DNA from: DOZZ01 sp963792655
GTDB taxonomy: Bacteria > Acidobacteriota > Terriglobia > Bryobacterales > Bryobacteraceae
Length of the DNA stretch: 64,000 nucleotides
Assembly: GCA_963792655.1 (NCBI GenBank)
Contig: CAWBWU010000004.1
Span: 186,001 to 250,000, forward strand
Reading direction: 5' to 3'
In this document: positions 7,594 to 16,561 of the stretch, in pieces
How positions within the stretch are numbered: the first letter of the stretch is position 1
Layout of the letters: every line of letters starts with the position of its first letter
Translations under genes and position numbers: made by a program
The notes under the pieces: model-generated
Told to the model about the DNA's origin: nothing
What the model saw: only the letters and a program-made list of their open reading frames with translations
The model's database searches: none

Positions 7594-9286
7594 TACCCTT
7601 CCTCATCTCTTCGGCCAGATACTCGGCTGCGCGCCATGCGTTCGCAACGATCGTCAACGTGACGTTCTTATCGGGATTGCCCAGGAACGGTGCAGCATCG
7701 GCCACAAACAGATTGTTGACCTCATGAGCCTGGCAGTATTTGTTCAGAACGCTGGTGGCGGGGTCACTACCCATGATGACCGTGCCGGCTTCGTGAATGA
7801 TGCTTCCACCCACGGAGATGCCGCCGTCTTCGCGATTCGAGTTGCGGCCTTCGCTCGGCTTGCCGCCCATCGCGACGATCATGTCGTGGAACGTCTGGTG
7901 CATATGCTTGGCCTGGTTGATCTCGTGCTGGCTCCACTTGAAGTTGAAGCGCAACACCGGGATGCCCCACTGATCGACCTTGGCTGGATCGATCTCGCAA
8001 TACGAATCCTTGTTGGGGATCATGTCGCCGCGGCCGGCAAGGCCGATGTAGCTGCCGTAGTACTGACGCACCTCGTCCTTGAGCTTCGTGCCGTATCCGG
8101 CATGACCACGGAAGCCGCCGAGCTGCGGCATACCGAACCCGCCGCCAATCTCGATGTGATATCCGCGCGGGAAGTTCTTTTTCTTATCGTCCAGCAGCCA
8201 CCACGGCACATAAACGTGCATGCCACCGATGCCGTCGCAATTGTGCCGCGGCAGGTTTTCGAGCGCCGGAATCTGGCCGCTTAAGCTGTAGCCGACCGTG
8301 TCCGTCAGATTGCGCCCGACCTGGCCGGAGCTGTTCGCAATGCCGTTCGGGAAGCGACCCGACTTCGAGTTCAACAACAAGCGCGCCGACTCGCATGCGC
8401 TCGCGGCCACCACCACGGCCCGCGCGCGAATTTGCTGTTCCTGACGCGTGGCCTTATCGACATACGACACGCCCGTGACCTTGCCGTCGGGGCCAGTGAT
8501 CAGTTCGCGCGCCATCGCGTTACAGATCACGTTGAGCTTGCCTGTCTTCATCGCAGGCAGCACCATCGCCTGGCTCGATGAAAACGCCGAGGCTGTGCGG
8601 CATCCGCGCCCGCACTGGCCGCAATAGTGGCAAGCCGCGCGGCCGTGATTGGGTTTGGTCAGCATCGCCATGCGCGATGGAATTACCGGGATGCCGAGCT
8701 TCTTGCCCGCCCTTTGTACCAGCACTTCGTGCACGCGCGGCGCGATGGGCGGGAGGAATTTGCCATCGGGCGCGGTGCGGATATTTTCTTTCGTTCCGGT
8801 GACGCCGATGAAGTCTTCGGCCTTGTCGTACCAGGGCGACATCTCTTCGTAAGTGACCGGCCAGTCATAGCCGAGGCCGTCGAACGAACGCGCCTTGAAA
8901 TCGTAGTCGCTGAAGCGCAGTGAGATGCGTCCGTAGTGATTGGTGCGGCCGCCAAGAATGCGTGAACGGAACCACTGAAATTTCGAACCGTCTCCTACTG
9001 TGTAGGGCTCGCCCGGTGCGTCCCAGTAGCCGTTCGGCGCAGAGAAATAGCCCCACTGCTGTTTGCCGAAATAGAGTTCCGCATTGTCGCCCGCGCCGCG
9101 GTGATCTACTTCCCACGGGGTGACGTGTTCCTTGAAATCTTTGTTGGGATTCAACATCGGCCCGGCCTCGAGCAGCGTGACGTTGATTCCCATGTCAGTT
9201 AGAACTTTTACCGTCGTGCCGCCGCCCGCGCCGGAACCGATCACGACCACGTCATGCACCTGCGAACTACGCTGAACCTGGGCCAT
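7586..9286 (-). CDS. GMC-family FAD sugar dehydrogenase with four-cysteine motif (glucoside 3-dehydrogenase-like)
   Basis: A 566-residue GMC oxidoreductase. The FAD-binding Rossmann motif is at 12-43 (VVVIGSGAGGGTTVKVL... LLEAGP), the second flavin-contact segment is SRILGGRTNHYGR, and the C-terminal catalytic pair is His in SIIHEAGTVIMG and Asn in GNPDKNVTLT. A compact cysteine motif CHYCGQCGRGC (Cys 219, 222, 225, 229) lies where periplasmic glucoside 3-dehydrogenase-type GMC proteins have Fe-S-type cysteines. The protein has no signal peptide of its own; it is expected to be exported with the Tat-bearing subunit encoded immediately downstream. Likely role: periplasmic oxidation of a sugar or glycoside, with electrons passed to the respiratory chain. 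The exact substrate is not determinable. Confidence 0.88.
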   Translation of the reverse strand: MAQVQRSSQVHDVVVIGSGAGGGTTVKVLTDMGINVTLLEAGPMLNPNKDFKEHVTPWEVDHRGAGDNAELYFGKQQWGYFSAPNGYWDAPGEPYTVGDGSKFQWFRSRILGGRTNHYGRISLRFSDYDFKARSFDGLGYDWPVTYEEMSPWYDKAEDFIGVTGTKENIRTAPDGKFLPPIAPRVHEVLVQRAGKKLGIPVIPSRMAMLTKPNHGRAACHYCGQCGRGCRTASAFSSSQAMVLPAMKTGKLNVICNAMARELITGPDGKVTGVSYVDKATRQEQQIRARAVVVAASACESARLLLNSKSGRFPNGIANSSGQVGRNLTDTVGYSLSGQIPALENLPRHNCDGIGGMHVYVPWWLLDDKKKNFPRGYHIEIGGGFGMPQLGGFRGHAGYGTKLKDEVRQYYGSYIGLAGRGDMIPNKDSYCEIDPAKVDQWGIPVLRFNFKWSQHEINQAKHMHQTFHDMIVAMGGKPSEGRNSNREDGGISVGGSIIHEAGTVIMGSDPATSVLNKYCQAHEVNNLFVADAAPFLGNPDKNVTLTIVANAWRAAEYLAEEMRKGNV

Positions 9287-9377
9287 TTGAGACAGAGTCT
9301 ATCAGAGCAGCGCGGGTGTAATGGCGGTGACAATCCACGCACGCGTCAGAGGCGCATGCATCGAGCTTTCGTATTGC

Positions 9378-10613
9378 CTACAAATACTCCGGTTCGGGTA
9401 CGTCCGGCTCGAACTGCTCCTTCAAGAACGCGCGCAAGTAGCGAAACACGATGGCTGTCACAAAATACAGCAGCAGCCCGAACGTTAACCAGTTCAACGG
9501 CTCACTTAAAGCAAACAGTCTCGGTTCATTCGACGCGTAGACCGTCAGGAACATGCATGCTGACAAGACCATCGCGGGCCACGATTTCTCACGCGCCCAA
9601 ATCAACGCCTGCGGCAGGATCAGCAAAAATAATCGGAACCGGTACACGTAGTTATTCCCGATTAAAAAGCAAATGATGAACATCGCCGCGCAAGCCAGAA
9701 ACGCCGTGCCGAACCGGCCGCTATCAAGCTGTACTGAGTCCTTCACTCGCCAGCCGTACACCGATGCGGCAACGATCACCACCAGCGCCATACCGTACCC
9801 GTATGAACTGGGCAGTTCTTCGTTGTCCGTGAACACCCGCGCGCCGAACGAGTGACTCGCATCGCGCGACGTGTACTGATTCACGCGGCGCAGATCAGCA
9901 CGGTCTACGTAGATGTAAGCCATGAACAGCATTGCGGCAAGAACCGCGGATATCGCGGCTTTCCACGATTTCAGCGACGCGGTAAGGCCAGCAATCGGGT
10001 AGATCTTCAACACTCCGCTAAAGAGAAAGAGCAGGTTGCCGACGATCTGCGGCACAATGCCGCGCATGGCAACAAGCGCGCAAGCAGCCACGATGAACAG
10101 GAAGATGAACAAGTCACCGTTGCCGCGTTCCACTCCGAGCATCAGCGATGGCGAAATGGTGATCAGCCCGTAGAGAAAGCCCTCCCACACGGTAAGCGGG
10201 CCCGCGAACAGCAACCATGCAAGCACGCAGGCGATGCTGGCCGCGAGGGTCATGGCGGCCGTGTTCTCTTCAGTCAAACCAAGAGGAGAGAAGATCATCC
10301 ACGCTTCTGGGTACGTGAACGAGATTGCTTGCGAGCCGGGCGACGGGTTCTGGATTTCTTCCATCGGCACTCCGTCGCGATAGTTCTGGAAAGCGCCCAG
10401 CATGCCGCGCATGTCGAACATGGCTGGCGTCAGTCCTGCGACGCGCATGTGGCGCCAGGCATCGACCCAGCCGTCTTTCTGGTGGTAGTGGTTCCAGACC
10501 AGGCCGTATAGCGCGACGAGAATGATTACGATCCAGCGGCCATCGAAGAGGATGCGTTGTAAGCGCGAAGGGGGCAATGCCGCATTGTGCGGAGAATTCA
10601 AATTCATTGTCAA
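9378..10613 (-). CDS. Polytopic membrane protein resembling DUF2029/GT87 mannosyltransferases
   Basis: A 411-residue integral membrane protein with about 10 hydrophobic helices, starting with a TM helix at about residue 27. The hydrophilic loop after it (about 55-100) and the segment MLGVERGNGDLFIFLFIVAA followed by LFSGVLKIYPIAGL resemble GT-C glycosyltransferases of the GT87/DUF2029 family, which use polyprenyl-phosphate sugars on the outer face of the membrane. The acidic residues expected in the first loop (DAWRHMRVAG and DMRG) are present, but the assignment is based on topology and short motifs only. Its 5' end overlaps the putative tmRNA promoter on the opposite strand. It appears monocistronic. 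Confidence 0.6.
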   Translation of the reverse strand: MTMNLNSPHNAALPPSRLQRILFDGRWIVIILVALYGLVWNHYHQKDGWVDAWRHMRVAGLTPAMFDMRGMLGAFQNYRDGVPMEEIQNPSPGSQAISFTYPEAWMIFSPLGLTEENTAAMTLAASIACVLAWLLFAGPLTVWEGFLYGLITISPSLMLGVERGNGDLFIFLFIVAACALVAMRGIVPQIVGNLLFLFSGVLKIYPIAGLTASLKSWKAAISAVLAAMLFMAYIYVDRADLRRVNQYTSRDASHSFGARVFTDNEELPSSYGYGMALVVIVAASVYGWRVKDSVQLDSGRFGTAFLACAAMFIICFLIGNNYVYRFRLFLLILPQALIWAREKSWPAMVLSACMFLTVYASNEPRLFALSEPLNWLTFGLLLYFVTAIVFRYLRAFLKEQFEPDVPEPEYL

Positions 10614-10633
10614 TCAGCGTGTGTTGTTACAAT
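10607..10633 (+). promoter_or_regulatory. Putative ssrA promoter
   Basis: TTGTCA at 10607-10612 and TACAAT at 10628-10633, separated by 15 bases, lie 13 bases upstream of the mature tmRNA 5' end. The spacing is shorter than ideal. It is divergent from, and overlaps the first codons of, the GT87-like gene. Confidence 0.4.
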
Positions 10634-10645
10634 GACAACTAAGGA

Positions 10646-11003
10646 GGGGGCGTCCCGGTTTCGACGGGATCGAATCGTAGTGGGAAGGCGCGCCGGGTTC
10701 CGAGCTCCCGTTAAACGATCGGAAAAACACAACTGCCAATACAAATCAGCAGTTTGCATACGCTGCTTAATTAATTAAGTAGCCGTTTCCACCGGTGAGT
10801 CCGCGCGCCGGTGAGTAAACGTCATTTTGCGGAATAGGGCATAAGCTTCGGTCCGGAGCAGAAGCCCGAGATCAATCGGACTAGGCTGTCGTTATTCTTG
10901 CCGCTTCTGAGGCGGCAGCCGAAACTACTGAAGCGGATACGCGCGTAGTTCTTTTCATTGCGGGCTTTTCCGGACGCGGGTTCAACTCCCGCCGCCTCCA
11001 CCA
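10646..11003 (+). ncRNA. ssrA: Transfer-messenger RNA (tmRNA)
   Basis: A one-piece tmRNA of about 358 nt. The 5' end GGGGGCG pairs with the 3' CGCCTCC just before the encoded ACCA, forming the alanine-type acceptor stem. The T-arm GCGGGTTCAACTCCCGC is intact near the 3' end, and GGTTTCGACGGG follows the 5' stem. The resume codon GCC at 10735 opens the tag frame ANTNQQFAYAA, which terminates at TAA 10768-10770 with a second in-frame TAA right behind. It rescues stalled ribosomes by trans-translation and tags proteins for proteolysis. The tag ends in YAA rather than the usual LAA. The 3' end is next to an integrase remnant, consistent with ssrA being a classic integration site. Confidence 0.95.
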
Positions 11004-11026
11004 GTTATTATCGCTTTTTCAATAAG

Positions 11027-11055
11027 TTACACGTAATCAACCGGACTTGTACAAT
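11027..11055 (+). promoter_or_regulatory. Putative promoter of the integrase remnant
   Basis: TTACAC (11027-11032) and TACAAT (11050-11055) are separated by 17 bases, about 40 bases upstream of the integrase ATG. A small hairpin (GCGGCA at 11060-11065 with TGCCGC) follows in the leader. Confidence 0.35.
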
Positions 11056-11093
11056 GAGCTGCGGCATGATCTCGAAAAGAGACCTGCCGCACC

Positions 11094-11339
11094 ATGTTGT
11101 CCTTGTACACGCGCCACTCTGCCGATTGTCCCAAGCGGGATGAACTGAACTGGCGCCGGTGCCGATGTCCAAAGTGGATCAACGGAACCCTCGACGGACA
11201 GTTCATCCGCAAGAGCGCGAAGACTCGAAGCTGGGAAAAAGCAGACGCGGTATTGCGCGGATGGGAGGCTTCAGCCAGCCCCTGTACCGCCAGGCCTGTC
11301 ACCATCGCTGAAGCATTGTTTGGGCGATTCCTGCATTGA
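11094..11339 (+). pseudogene. Tyrosine recombinase/phage integrase, N-terminal remnant
   Basis: An 81-codon frame whose sequence matches the N-terminal zinc-ribbon-like start of acidobacterial site-specific integrases: LYTRHSADCPKRDELNWRRC, then RCPKWINGTLDGQFIRKSAK and TRSWEKADAVLRGWEAS. The two Cys-containing blocks and the WEKA.....WE core-binding lead-in are present. The core-binding and catalytic domains (Arg-His-Arg-Tyr) are missing, because the homologous part ends near residue 65 and the sequence then joins an unrelated fragment. It lies 90 bases downstream of the tmRNA 3' end, so it is most likely the scar of an element once integrated in ssrA. A function is not expected. Confidence 0.72.
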
Positions 11340-11490
11340 TGATGACCACATCGGTAACTGGCGCCTGTTCGAACGCCCGCTCCAGTGAATTGCGGTCAGT
11401 GACGTCGGCGACGCATGCGTTCAGACCGGATGCAGCGGCCACGGAAGCAGGATTTTCCGCATAACCTGGAGTTAGCCGCGTGACAGTGAT
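11299..11490 (-). pseudogene. Short-chain dehydrogenase fragment
   Basis: On the minus strand a continuous frame reads GLNACVADVTDRNSLERAFE followed by QAPVTDVVIINAGIAQ, ending at a TGA at 11299-11301. This matches the N-terminal Rossmann half of SDR enzymes: the D-V-T-D segment after beta-3 and the NAG motif. The dinucleotide-binding TGxxxGxG start and the catalytic Ser-Tyr-Lys region are absent. The fragment abuts the integrase remnant and begins right after the PQQ dehydrogenase stop, so this is a junction of gene debris. Confidence 0.6.
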
Positions 11491-11493
11491 CGG

Positions 11494-12938
11494 CTATTTC
11501 TTAGCTGGGGCTATACGCATGATTCGGTCCGGCTGGTTGAAGACAACGTAAAGGTAACCATCTGGTCCGTTCACAATATCGCGCACCCGACCGATTCCCC
11601 TGAAGAGGATCTCCTGATGCGTGACGGCGGTGTGCTGCTGACCTCCAGTCGCCGCAGTTCCTGCGCCGCGAGCGACGCAACAAAGAGGTTGCCTTTCCAC
11701 TCGGGAATGCGATCCCCCGTGTAAAAAGTGATGCCTGACGTAGCGATGGAAGGAACCCAGTTCGTCACGGGCTGCTCCATGCCTGGTCGGGAGGTTTCGT
11801 CGGTGATCGGAGTTCCGTCGTAATTCATCCCGTACGTAATCACGGGCCAGCCATAGTTACGACCGGCCCGGATGATGTTCAGCTCATCGCCGCCGCGCGG
11901 CCCGTGTTCGGATTCCCAAAGGTCCCCGGTCCCGGGGTTAAAAGCCAGCCCTTGCGGATTGCGATGTCCATAGGTCCAGATACTCGGCAGCGCGACCTTC
12001 TGATTCACGAACGGATTGTCCGTGGGAATACTTCCGTCGTCCATTACGCGGTGAATCTTGCCATTCGGGTGGGAGAGGTCCTGCTCGTCACCGGGGTGCG
12101 CCCGGTCGCCTTCGGAGAAGTAGAGATGTCCTTTCCCGTCGAACAACAAACGCGAACCGAACCGCTGTCCACCCTCGCGATAAGAAGCCGCATCCGCCTT
12201 GAAAATCGTTTGTTGCTCGACCAGTGCGCCCTCGCGCAAGTGACCGCGGATCACCGCTGCCATTCCTTTGCCATCTGCGCTCTTGTCGCCGTACGAGAGA
12301 TAGATCCAATCCTGACCTGGCTGGGCATAGTTTGGATGTAGCTTGACATCCAGCAGGCCGCCCTCGCCGCCGAAGACCGCGGGTATGCCGTGAACCGGGT
12401 CCGGCGCTAACTTGCCGGCTTCGATTACGCGCAAGCGTCCCGGCCTCTCGGTTACGAGCTGGCGGCCATCGGGAAGAAACGCGATCGTCCACGGCTCGGA
12501 TAAACCCGACTCGATCACCGGTTCCAGTTGGAACGATGCCTTCTCGGTTTTCACGGCAACGCCGCTGGTGGGGGCGTTATAACGGGTGTGTTCGTGTTCA
12601 AACTGCGCCCGCCGCTCACGAATCAGGATGACCAGGCCACGGATTTCGGGGCCATTCAAACTTTGAGCGAACCCGGTACTTGCATGTTTCTCGCGAATGC
12701 TGCGCGCCACGCTGAGATCATCACCACCATACCGCCAGGGACCGCTGATCAGATTGGGTGCCGCATGCGGGGCCGCTGACCCGCCCATGTCCACGCCATG
12801 ACAACCCGCACAGTCCGCGGCATAAAGATTACTGACATTGCGGCCTCGGCTGGGTGGATCGTGCTGCGCCAGGCACGCGGGTACGGCGATCAACGCAATC
12901 AATAACAAACGGGAACTATTCGCAAACGCCGGCCTCAT
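11494..12938 (-). pseudogene. Cytochrome c-PQQ sugar dehydrogenase (aldose/sorbosone-type), frameshifted near the C-terminus
   Basis: A secreted quinoprotein of about 480 residues. It starts with a signal peptide (LLLIALIAVPACLA), then a single haem c motif CAGCH (Cys43, Cys46, His47), then a six-bladed glucose/sorbosone dehydrogenase propeller: LSEPWTIAFLPDGRQLVTER, GGEGGLLDVKLHPNY, DGSIPTDNPFV, SIWTYGHRNPQGLAFNPGTG, LWESEHGPRGGDELNIIRAG, NYGWPVITYG. The frame breaks near 11640-11650. The real C-terminus, HQEILFRGIGRVRDIVNGPD and YLYVVFNQPDRIMRIAP, continues in another frame to the stop at 11494. One missing base explains the break. Role: periplasmic oxidation of aldose sugars with transfer of electrons through haem c. 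It is divergent from cysC. Confidence 0.82.
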
Positions 12939-13013
12939 GCCCTCATCTCCGTAACCTGCATTCTACTGAGTCGCTGCTCTGACACGCCCGCGCGTTCGTG
13001 ATGCACTACGCTG

Positions 13014-13553
13014 GTGCCCATGGAGTGTGGTCTCACAGTATGGCTGACCGGTCTGAGCTCGGCTGGAAAGACGACGATTTCTCAAGCGGTTTTTCAAAAG
13101 CTGCGGGCATCTGGCCGCCGCGTGGAGTGGCTCGATGGCGACGAAATGCGCCTGCATCTCGGCAAGGAACTGGGCTTCTCGAAAGAAGACCGCGACGAGA
13201 ATGTGCGTCGCATCGGCTTCGTGGCGGAGTTGCTGACTCGTAACGGTGTCATCGTGCTGGTATCGGCCATTTCGCCCTATGCGGCAACGCGTGCCGAGAT
13301 GCGACAGAAAATCGGCAACTTCGTGGAAGTCTTCGTGCATACGCCGCTCAGCGTCTGCGAACAGCGCGATGTGAAGGGCCTTTACAAACGCGTTCGCGCC
13401 GGGGACATTCATCATGTGAGCGGCGTTGACGATCCCTATGAAGCCCCGATCACCCCTGACGTGGAGTGCCGCACAGACCTGGAGCCGCTTTCGCAGAGCG
13501 TTGCGAGAGTACTGCTCGCGATTCACGATCGGCTCAGTCCGGGTAAAGCCTAA
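13014..13553 (+). CDS. cysC: Adenylylsulfate (APS) kinase
   Basis: A 179-residue cytosolic kinase that phosphorylates adenylylsulfate to PAPS. The Walker A loop GLSSAGKTT (13-21) is present, followed by WLDGDEMRLHLGKELGFSKE and DRDENVRRIGFVAELLTRNG, the APS-binding core, then VSAISPYAATRAEMR and the lid region VKGLYKRVRAGDIHHVSGVD with DPYEAP. Start is a GTG at 13014 or the ATG two codons later. No sulfate adenylyltransferase gene is adjacent. A sulfate-activation role next to sulfatase-fold genes is suggestive but unproven. Its 3' end overlaps the SIS relic on the other strand by 20 bases. Confidence 0.93.
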   Translation: MPMECGLTVWLTGLSSAGKTTISQAVFQKLRASGRRVEWLDGDEMRLHLGKELGFSKEDRDENVRRIGFVAELLTRNGVIVLVSAISPYAATRAEMRQKIGNFVEVFVHTPLSVCEQRDVKGLYKRVRAGDIHHVSGVDDPYEAPITPDVECRTDLEPLSQSVARVLLAIHDRLSPGKA

Positions 13554-13845
13554 AACCCTGTACCACGCGCGTGATGACTCCGCCGGGACTTGGATGATCG
13601 GGGTCAAGACCGGCGCGCACACTCAGGTGATACGCCAGCATCTGCGCATACACGATGTCAAAGGGAGTTCGCAGATAATCGGGAAGCGACGCAGCCATCG
13701 TCGGAACCACTTCATCCACGATGGATGCATCGCAATTTTCCGGAATAATGCCGACGAGCTTGCCAAGCGTAGACAGCCAGGTCTCCGGCTGCTGGTGAAC
13801 CTCAGCCCAGGTGGGGCCGGCGAAACGGCGTTCGTGGTTGCTCAT
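13534..13845 (-). pseudogene. Internally deleted SIS-domain (AgaS-like) sugar isomerase relic
   Basis: A 103-codon frame that joins what looks like the extreme N-terminus of a SIS-domain sugar isomerase (TWAEVHQQPETWLSTLGKL) to what looks like its C-terminus (LPDYLRTPFDIVYAQMLAYH, then GLDPDHPSPGGVITRVVQGF). Full-length AgaS-type ketose/aldose isomerases have about 350-390 residues, so the phosphosugar-binding core would be missing. The frame itself is intact, so a small expressed protein cannot be excluded. AgaS acts on GalNAc/tagatose phosphates, which fits the amino-sugar theme of the neighbouring locus. The assignment rests on motif recognition only. Confidence 0.55.
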
Positions 13846-13874
13846 TGCCTTGAGTCAGGATGTCGATGCGCGAT

Positions 13875-14714
13875 TCAGAACCGCAAGCTGTCGAGGTAGC
13901 GCAGACTGCGCGGCAACTGGGCCGCCGCATCCACTGCCTCATCTTCGATGTAGAAATGGCGGACGCCGGTGTCTTTCGCGGCGCGCAACGCTGCCGGAAT
14001 ATCGACAATGCCTTCGCCCAGAGGCACGCTATCTTCTTCCCGCACATCGGCTGGAATGCCGCCCAGGGGCGTGCCTTTGCGAATGTCTTTGACGTGCATC
14101 AGAGGGAATCGGCCGGGATAGCGGTGCAGCATGGTGACTGGATCCTGGTAGCCGTAGACGATCCAGAAGATATCCATTTCAAAGTTGGCGTAGCGAGGAT
14201 CGGTGCGTTTGGCGAGCACGTCGAACACGGTGCCGTCTTCAAATTTCTGAAACTCGGTTCCATGCGTGTGATAGCAGCAATGCAGTCCGGAGCGCGCCAG
14301 ACGCTCTCCCCATTGATTCAAACGCGGTGCGGCATCGGCGCAATCTTCAAACGAGAAATACTTTCGACGATGCGGAAGAGTGGAACAGACCACGTATTCC
14401 GCACCGAGTGCATGCGCATCCGCGGCAACCGCGTCGACGTCTTGCGACAAGCGGTCGTACTCCGCCATCATCGATGTTGCCTGAATGCCATGCGCGTCCA
14501 GCATCGATCGAAACTCGCGCGGCGTGTGCCCATAGAGGCCTGATACCTCCACCTCGCGTATACCCAGCCTGCGGATAAGTGCGAGCGCGCCGGCAAGATC
14601 TTTCTCCGCTTGCTCGCGCAGTGAATAGATCTCGAGACCCAAAGAAACTCGCGGCTTCCGGGCCATGGCTGCCAGCGGCACTGCACCAGCGATGAATGTT
14701 CGTCTGGATATCAT
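13875..14714 (-). CDS. Sugar phosphate isomerase/epimerase-family TIM-barrel protein, Tat-type leader
   Basis: A 279-residue AP-endonuclease-2 (xylose isomerase-like) TIM barrel. The N-terminus MISRRTFIAGAVPLAAMARK is a twin-arginine leader, so the protein is probably exported folded. Barrel motifs: VSLGLEIYSLREQAEKD, LGIREVEVSG, YHTHGTEFQKF (metal-ligand His region), NFEMDIFWIVYGYQDP (Glu and Asp ligands), FPLMHVKDI (His) and FYIEDEA (last Glu). The metal-binding residues appear complete. The start overlaps the end of the phosphodiesterase-like gene by 4 bases. Exported members of this family are common beside Gfo/Idh/MocA oxidoreductases and may act on 3-keto or aldonic sugars; the specific reaction is unknown. 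Confidence 0.85.
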   Translation of the reverse strand: MISRRTFIAGAVPLAAMARKPRVSLGLEIYSLREQAEKDLAGALALIRRLGIREVEVSGLYGHTPREFRSMLDAHGIQATSMMAEYDRLSQDVDAVAADAHALGAEYVVCSTLPHRRKYFSFEDCADAAPRLNQWGERLARSGLHCCYHTHGTEFQKFEDGTVFDVLAKRTDPRYANFEMDIFWIVYGYQDPVTMLHRYPGRFPLMHVKDIRKGTPLGGIPADVREEDSVPLGEGIVDIPAALRAAKDTGVRHFYIEDEAVDAAAQLPRSLRYLDSLRF

Positions 14715-16529
14715 TGCCTCTTACTCCCGCTATAGAGATGTAGAATCAACGCCGTCACATCCTGAAGCCGCGCGGCGCTTCGGTCTTTCCGATTGCTGAA
14801 AAACACGCCGGGTACGCGCGCCGGATTGATGCAGTGGTCGCCGATCCAGGCATCGTCATTGTTCTCGATCTCGGCTTCCGGCAAGCTGCCAAGCGCGGTC
14901 TGCCATGAGCCGCGATACCCGGGCGCATAGCCCACAATCAGGTCGGGAGCCACCGCAGCGTTCTGAGCGGAGGGCGTAACTTCGCTCACCACTTCAATCA
15001 CCTGCCGGCCGTTCGAGGGATCTTTCCATTGCGTCAACTGCTCGCGAAGATTGGCCAGCAGCGCCGCACGCTGTGGACCGAAGGGAACGGTGCCGTCGTG
15101 TTCGCGCCCCTTCATGTTGAGATATAGACCGTTCAGCCCGAGCGCGTATGCCTCAGTAGATGACCATTCAGCGCTCTCCAGAGTGGTCTGTGGCCCCGGA
15201 GCATTCCTGGTCGTGAGAAAGCCGCGATGGTTCAGCCAGGTGTTGAGGTGCACAGTGCGATCAAACGAGGTGAAGCCATGGTCGGACATCACCATCAGTT
15301 CGGCTTCCGGAACAGCGCGCCGCAGTTCGCCGATCGCATCATCCACCGCGCGATATACCTGCAGTAATTCGCGTTCATGCTTCCCCCACAGCATGTGGGA
15401 GTTCTGATCAATGGCGGAAAAGTAGAAAAACAGCAACCCACCATGGAAGTGCTGCAGCGAGTAGCGCAACAGCCGATGCTCTTCTTCAAACACGATGCGA
15501 GTCTGGGCGCGAAACTCATCTAACGAGAAAACTTCCTGCCGCAGCGCCGCCGTATCTTCGGGCGTGCCCATAGTGTAAAAGCGCCCGGTCTGTTGGGCGA
15601 CGGTGCGGCTCCAATCGGCGGGATAACTGATTGGCAGCGCCGGTGACATGGGGTCAAGGTTGACAGGTGTGACGTAGACCTCTACGCGTGGATGCAGTTG
15701 CTTGACATAGACGCGAAAGATGCCGTGTACGGACGAGAGATGAGGAATCAACGGAAACTCAACCGGCAGCCACCCGGACCATTCGCCCTCGCGCAGAATG
15801 TAAAACCGGCCGTTTAGCGTAAACCTCGCAATGGACCGCTCCGGATCGACATCGATTGCGACTTCAGCCGTCACAACGCGGTGATCTCTCCGCAGCGTGT
15901 TCGGTGGTCCGGCGATCGCGAGCGCCGTGCGGCCTGCCGCCAATGCCACCTTCTCGATACGTCCACCCGCAACAGAACGCGTGTACTCTGTGGGATCGTC
16001 GGTGTAGAACGTGAAGGTGCCGAGCGTTCCGCCGAGATCCGGCACCCCCATCCCGCCGAGCGCATGTCCCGCTTCCACGGGCGGATAGTTGGTTGGCATG
16101 CGCAGGATGCTGACAGGTACCCCGTGGTCCGCCACCGTCTGCCAGAACGGCGTTCCGTGCCTCAACGAAGTCACACGCGATGGCGACAGCGGCAACGAAT
16201 AGGGCCCCAGCGGCAGATGGAAGCGCGGCTCTTCGTTGCGCGACATCGATGAAAAGGGCTGCAACGTGTCGGGCATCGCGATGCACGAAGTCGTAGATGC
16301 CATGCTCCGCCGGGGCTTCACCGGTGATGAAGGTCGACCAGGCGACGGGGCTTTGCGGTGGGGTTGTAGTTGCCAGGCGATTGAAGTGCCCATCGGCCCG
16401 CAGGCGCGCGAAATGGGGCAACTCGTTCCAGTGGCGCTCCACAAAAGACGGGTCCATTCCATCCACGCCTATCACAATCAGTTTCGGAATCGCGGGAACG
16501 CGCGGATGGCGACAAGCCGCACAGAACAC
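14711..16529 (-). pseudogene. Alkaline phosphatase-superfamily phosphodiesterase (NPP-like), one frameshift
   Basis: An NPP/type-I phosphodiesterase-like protein of about 605 residues, readable after removing one base near 16274. The N-terminal part reads LIVIGVDGMDPSFVERHWNE, then TTTPPQSPVAWSTFITGEAP with HGIYDFVHRD. The rest, in another frame, has PTNYPPVEAGHALGGMGVPD, GGTLGTFTFYTDD, YFSAIDQNSHMLWGKHERE, ELMVMSDHGFTSFDRTVHLN, DLIVGYAPGYRGSW and DAWIGDHCINPARVPGVFFS. Metal ligands Asp/His (VDGMD, SDHGF, GDHC) are all present. Upstream codons encode a hydrophobic stretch ending in a Cys, suggesting a lipoprotein; only a GTG at 16529 is available as a start, so the true start is uncertain. 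It is a close paralogue of the gene at 38063-40072 and sits between a sulfatase-fold gene and an exported isomerase. Confidence 0.8.
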
Positions 16530-16561
16530 GAGAAGCGCCAGCGCGAGCAGGCGTTTGCTGC

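Noticed and set aside
11004..11340. A second copy of the ssrA 3' end as attachment-site repeat
   Set aside because: No repeat of the T-arm/acceptor sequence was found downstream within the window by eye.
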